Source of the DNA: Clostridiaceae bacterium
GTDB lineage: Bacteria; Bacillota; Clostridia; DSM-8532
Assembly: GCA_012719545.1 (NCBI GenBank)
Contig: JAAYAD010000054.1
Coordinates: 1-64,000, forward strand
DNA: 64,000 nt
Direction: 5' to 3'
In this document: positions 59,959-64,000 of the stretch, piece after piece
How positions within the stretch are numbered: the first letter of the stretch is position 1
How the letters are laid out: the number at the start of each line of letters is the position of its first letter
The notes under the pieces: model-generated
Told to the model about the DNA's origin: nothing
Seen by the model: only the letters and a program-made list of their open reading frames with translations
The model's database searches: none
Translations under genes and position numbers: made by a program

Positions 59959-61230
59959 TTATTGAACCCGTCTGATGTCGGCTCCAAGCCTCTGAAATTT
60001 ATTCTCTATGAATTCATATCCCCTGTCAATATGGTGGATATCCAATACCTCGGTAACGCCATTTGCCGCAAGTCCGGCAATTACAAGGGCTGCTCCTGCC
60101 CTTAGGTCGGTTGCCCTCACCTGTGCTCCCTGCAATTTTTCTGAGCCCTCAATAATGGCGGTGCGTCCATCCAGCCTTATCTGGGCTCCCATTCTTTTTA
60201 ACTCGTTTACGTGCATAAACCTGTTTTCAAATATTGTTTCCACAATCATGCTGGTGCCTTCGGCAAAGCAAAGATAGGCAGAAAACTGGGCCTGCATATC
60301 TGTTGGAAAACCCGGAAACGGGTGGGTTTTTATGTCTACCGCTGTTGGACGGCCAGAGCTCTTTACGCAAATTTCAGAAACACCTTCAATGACCTCTACG
60401 CCAGACTCTCTGAGCTTTGCTGTGACAGGTTTTAAATGCTCGGGAACTACATTGGTAAGGGTAACATCCCCTCCTGTTAAGGCAGCTGCGGTCATTATGG
60501 TTCCCGCTTCAATCCGATCGGGCATTATGGTATGCTCCACACCATGAACTTTCTCAACTCCCTCTATTACTATGGTGTCTGTTCCGGCTCCCGAAATGCG
60601 GGCTCCCATCTTTGTCAGCATAGAAGCAAGATCAACTATTTCAGGCTCGGAAGCAGCATTTTCTATAATAGTTCTCCCTTCTGCCAGAACAGCTCCGATC
60701 AGCAAATTTTCGGTAGCCCCTACACTTGGAAAGTCCAGATATATATTGGCTCCTTTCAGCTTTCCGTCAGGACATCTGGCTTCAACATAGCCGTGACCGG
60801 TTGTTATTTCTGCCCCCATGGCTTCAAAGCCTTTTAAATGCAGGTCCACAGGCCTGCTGCCAATTGGACAGCCCCCAGGAAGCGCTACTTTGGCAACACC
60901 TTTTCTTGCCAGCAATGAGCCTAATACCAAAAAAGAAGCCCTTAACTTGCTGACCAGCTCATAGTCTGCTGTATGTCCTGTCAGTTGGGGTGTGGATATG
61001 GAAATCTTTCTTGCCCTTCCGTTTACCTCTACATTTGCCCCCAAATTTGAAACCAGCTCACACATACCCGATACATCGTCAAGGCCGGGAATTTGCTTTA
61101 AAACGCATTCTTCAGTGGTTAACAGGCATGCCGAAATAATGGGAAGAATGGCATTTTTTGAACTAGAAACAGAAACAGTACCGGATAAGGGCTTGCCGCC
61201 TTTAATAACAAAAGCTCCCATACCAATCAC
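59959..61230 (-). CDS. murA: UDP-N-acetylglucosamine 1-carboxyvinyltransferase
   Basis: SSSKNAILPIISACLLT, LRASFLVLGSLLARKGVAKVALPGGCPIGSRPVDLHLKGFEAMGA, FPTDMQAQFSAYLC. Confidence 0.97.
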   Translation of the reverse strand: MIGMGAFVIKGGKPLSGTVSVSSSKNAILPIISACLLTTEECVLKQIPGLDDVSGMCELVSNLGANVEVNGRARKISISTPQLTGHTADYELVSKLRASFLVLGSLLARKGVAKVALPGGCPIGSRPVDLHLKGFEAMGAEITTGHGYVEARCPDGKLKGANIYLDFPSVGATENLLIGAVLAEGRTIIENAASEPEIVDLASMLTKMGARISGAGTDTIVIEGVEKVHGVEHTIMPDRIEAGTIMTAAALTGGDVTLTNVVPEHLKPVTAKLRESGVEVIEGVSEICVKSSGRPTAVDIKTHPFPGFPTDMQAQFSAYLCFAEGTSMIVETIFENRFMHVNELKRMGAQIRLDGRTAIIEGSEKLQGAQVRATDLRAGAALVIAGLAANGVTEVLDIHHIDRGYEFIENKFQRLGADIRRVQ

Positions 61231-61354
61231 CTTCCAATTTTTTAATTTTCGATATGTAATGCTTTTGTTATTAGTATTTTCTTATCGGTACCGTTTACAC
61301 GTGGTAAAACAAACTTAAATTCCAAAGCAATTTTTAAGTATAAAAACGCAAATT

Positions 61355-64000
61355 TCAAATTTCGCCGCAAAGCTGCAAAATTCGTTCAAGCATTACTATG
61401 AAATCGCCGTAAGTAACCGGTTTTTCAGGATAGGCAAGATTTAGTCCATTTCCCTGAATTATGGCATTTTCGATCGCAAACCTGAAATCATTCAGGTATT
61501 TGCTTTCAACTTTTGAAAGATCCTGATATTGCGCCCATACGGTCGGCTTTACAGGGATTGCTTTATCGCGTGTTTTGAATCTGTACAGCGATACGAGCAT
61601 ATGAATGGCCTTGTCACGTCTGGCGTAAGTGCCATTTAACTCCGACAGTGATGAAATCAGATTTGCCTGCAGGGCTTTTTGTCCCATGTCATACTCTGTA
61701 TATTCTGCTCCAATAACGTCCAGAATACACTTTAAAATTCCATTTGGCGAAATGTTATTGTTATAGGCAAACGATTTTCCTTCAAGGCTTTTAAGCTTGT
61801 ATATCCTCTGTATGCTTTCCAGGCTTTCTTTAATATACGTCGGCACTGAAACCGGATTTGCCGGCTTAATTCCCCAAGCTGCGGCAACTATGGGGCCCGG
61901 CTTTCCAAGTTCTCCAACCACCCAGCTTTTGGCATAATCTATATAACCCGGAAGGTCATACCAGCTGGAATTGTTATAGCTGTAAACCTTCACCTGACCC
62001 TGAAGATATTGAGATGCATTGTCCAGGGGAAGCTCAACCCGCAACGGATGAATAAGATTATTGATTGAATACTGACCGTTAAGATACATAAGCTTTAAGT
62101 CCGTTACCTGGGTTTTTGCGTCCATATACGATGAAAGCTTATAGGTGGTAACAGGTGATACCGACTCTATTCTGATGCTGAAATTATTATTTTTTCCCTT
62201 TTGCTTAAAGTACTCATCATTCTGGAATGTGCCTGAGCTTACTGTAAACTGCCCCCATGGAAGCATTATATATAATTCCTTGTGCTGCTCTGAAAGGGCA
62301 TCAAACACAACGCTCCCTATATCAATCTGGATGGTGGTTGTCCTGGCAGGCGGCTTTGAAAAGTCAAGCTTAACTATGGGACTTAATACGGAGCGAATGC
62401 GTTCTGCAAGAACGTGAGCGTTGTTACCAACTGAGGAAATTTTCCATATCCCGTTTTCCAATTTAACAGGTATAACAAGTCCGTTTCCTCCCACAGGCTC
62501 CGTTAAGTCATAGCTTCCGTCATACTCGTCCCTGCTCTTATTGGTTACAACCATTACCGTACGGGTTGGTTCACTTCTTAGTTTAGTGTTAGGGTCGTAG
62601 GCATAGAGCCTTGCATAGTACCGCCTGTTTGCAATGAGGTTTGTTACAGTGTAAGTATCGCCGGATACATCAAAGTTTCGTGCATTGTTAAATGATGAAT
62701 TATCTGCAAACTCAAGGATATAAGTAAGACCCTCTATTTCATTCCACACATAGGTTATGGAATTTTCAGTAACACCGCCGGCACCAACCTTGACTCCAAA
62801 GCCTGTTGGCGGTGCAGGAGGCGAATATGGTTCTGTTCTTATGACAAGGGGATTACTGAAGGCGGATTCTATGGTTTGTCCATTACTCCTGCTTATGGCT
62901 TTTATCCAGAAATAATAGATTGTATCGGGTGTTAATCCCTCTATCCTTGAATAAGTCCCCTCAAGTATATCCTGATAGGAAACCTGCTTGGTTATACTTG
63001 CAGACTGGAGGTTTTCCGATGTTCCGCCCCTTATTTCGTAATCCATTCCATTAATATAGGTCCAGAACAAGTCTACATATGTGTCTCCCGCAATACCGCG
63101 AAGATCGGTAGGAACCGTAGGTGTCACAGGAATCTGAGGGATATCGGGCGGAGTTGTTATAATAATGGGATCTGAAGGGTCCGATGAATTTCCGTTCTGG
63201 TTCTCAACTGTAATCCAGACAATATAGGCCGTGTTATGGGTAAGTCCTGTAACATCAAAGGTAAACTTCTGATCGGCCGCATTCTCAGGAATATTGGGTA
63301 CAGCAACCCTTGCCTGGGGTATTTCATGGGCTTTTATATCAGGTTGCGAAAGATCACTGTAAGTAATATACTCCCCATCCCTGTTGCCGCGAAGCCTTAT
63401 GACATTTATGGCATCATTGTATTTTACAACATGGGGAACAATGATCCATCCGGGAAGATAGTTGATAATCATTGCATGGCGCTTGTCCGGGTCGTCATCC
63501 GGAAGAACCTCGTTTTCAAAATATTCATCGGCTGTGACACGCTCCCAGCGCTTAGTTTCATCGTTATAGAATGCGTGCCATCTCTTTTCCATTATCATTG
63601 TGGCTTTATTAAAGGTAATACTGTCCTCACCGGGCTTTACGCCAAAAGGCGGTGCGGATGGCGCAATTGGCCTGTCGGTGCCTGAATCGGGCTTTGTAAT
63701 AATTACCTTTACAGCCTTCTTGGAAATATAGGGCATTGTAATCATCATGCCGCTGTCAGGGTCATCAACCAGAAAATTCTTTTTGGCGTATATGACAAAA
63801 TAATAGGTAGAATTGGATTTAAGTCCCACAAGGTCGTAGCGGTAACCAATTACCTTTCCTGTCAGTTTGCTTCTTATTTTATGGGCCTCGCCCATAGTAA
63901 GGTCGGAGGCAATTTTGTAGTTGGACGGAGGATTGTCAACATCCCTGATATTTTCCAAAAGGTAAATATCATAGGTCACGTCAGTATCCACAAAACCCTC
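61355..64000 (-). CDS. large surface protein with multiple fibronectin type III domains and a C-terminal SLH-like segment (5' end outside window)
   Basis: Repeated Fn3 patterns (VTGLTHNTAYIVWITVENQNGNSSDPSDPIIITTP; IEGLTPDTIYYFWIKAISRSNGQTIESAFSNPLVIRTEP) and C-terminal YQDLSKVESKYLNDFRFAIENAIIQGNGLNLAYPEKPVTYGDFIVMLERIL. Confidence 0.8.
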   Translation of the reverse strand, partial: EGFVDTDVTYDIYLLENIRDVDNPPSNYKIASDLTMGEAHKIRSKLTGKVIGYRYDLVGLKSNSTYYFVIYAKKNFLVDDPDSGMMITMPYISKKAVKVIITKPDSGTDRPIAPSAPPFGVKPGEDSITFNKATMIMEKRWHAFYNDETKRWERVTADEYFENEVLPDDDPDKRHAMIINYLPGWIIVPHVVKYNDAINVIRLRGNRDGEYITYSDLSQPDIKAHEIPQARVAVPNIPENAADQKFTFDVTGLTHNTAYIVWITVENQNGNSSDPSDPIIITTPPDIPQIPVTPTVPTDLRGIAGDTYVDLFWTYINGMDYEIRGGTSENLQSASITKQVSYQDILEGTYSRIEGLTPDTIYYFWIKAISRSNGQTIESAFSNPLVIRTEPYSPPAPPTGFGVKVGAGGVTENSITYVWNEIEGLTYILEFADNSSFNNARNFDVSGDTYTVTNLIANRRYYARLYAYDPNTKLRSEPTRTVMVVTNKSRDEYDGSYDLTEPVGGNGLVIPVKLENGIWKISSVGNNAHVLAERIRSVLSPIVKLDFSKPPARTTTIQIDIGSVVFDALSEQHKELYIMLPWGQFTVSSGTFQNDEYFKQKGKNNNFSIRIESVSPVTTYKLSSYMDAKTQVTDLKLMYLNGQYSINNLIHPLRVELPLDNASQYLQGQVKVYSYNNSSWYDLPGYIDYAKSWVVGELGKPGPIVAAAWGIKPANPVSVPTYIKESLESIQRIYKLKSLEGKSFAYNNNISPNGILKCILDVIGAEYTEYDMGQKALQANLISSLSELNGTYARRDKAIHMLVSLYRFKTRDKAIPVKPTVWAQYQDLSKVESKYLNDFRFAIENAIIQGNGLNLAYPEKPVTYGDFIVMLERILQLCGEI

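Overview
The window is a low-GC, clostridial-type (Firmicutes, spore-forming anaerobe) chromosomal segment made mostly of housekeeping genes. Recognisable genes include prfA, gdhA, argC-argB, glnS, ldh, dut, murA, sigH, a mazG-rqcP-yabP-yabQ-divIC cluster, spoVB-like, an NfnAB pair, citrate synthase, a CDP-glucose/glycosyltransferase cluster, tRNA-Met and tRNA-Glu. There is no CRISPR array, prophage or complete mobile element; only the first codons of a likely IS1182-type transposase appear at the left edge. The items most worth a second look are: (1) a stand-alone two-gene ZorA/ZorB-like (MotA/TolQ + MotB/OmpA) motor module at 28968-30975; (2) an apparently undescribed ~105-nt structured RNA or attenuator with its own promoter and terminator upstream of argC (39831-39972); (3) a P-loop NTPase fused to an Asp23/Gls24-like domain next to sigH; (4) two perfect CtsR operators spaced 63 bp apart upstream of hsp20; (5) symmetric TTGGAATA elements at the two divergent promoters of an IclR regulator and an N-terminally short AEC transporter; (6) a tandem glycine riboswitch with two candidate terminators; (7) three tandem hairpin units downstream of nfnB. 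All calls come from reading the sequence and supplied translations; no database search was run.
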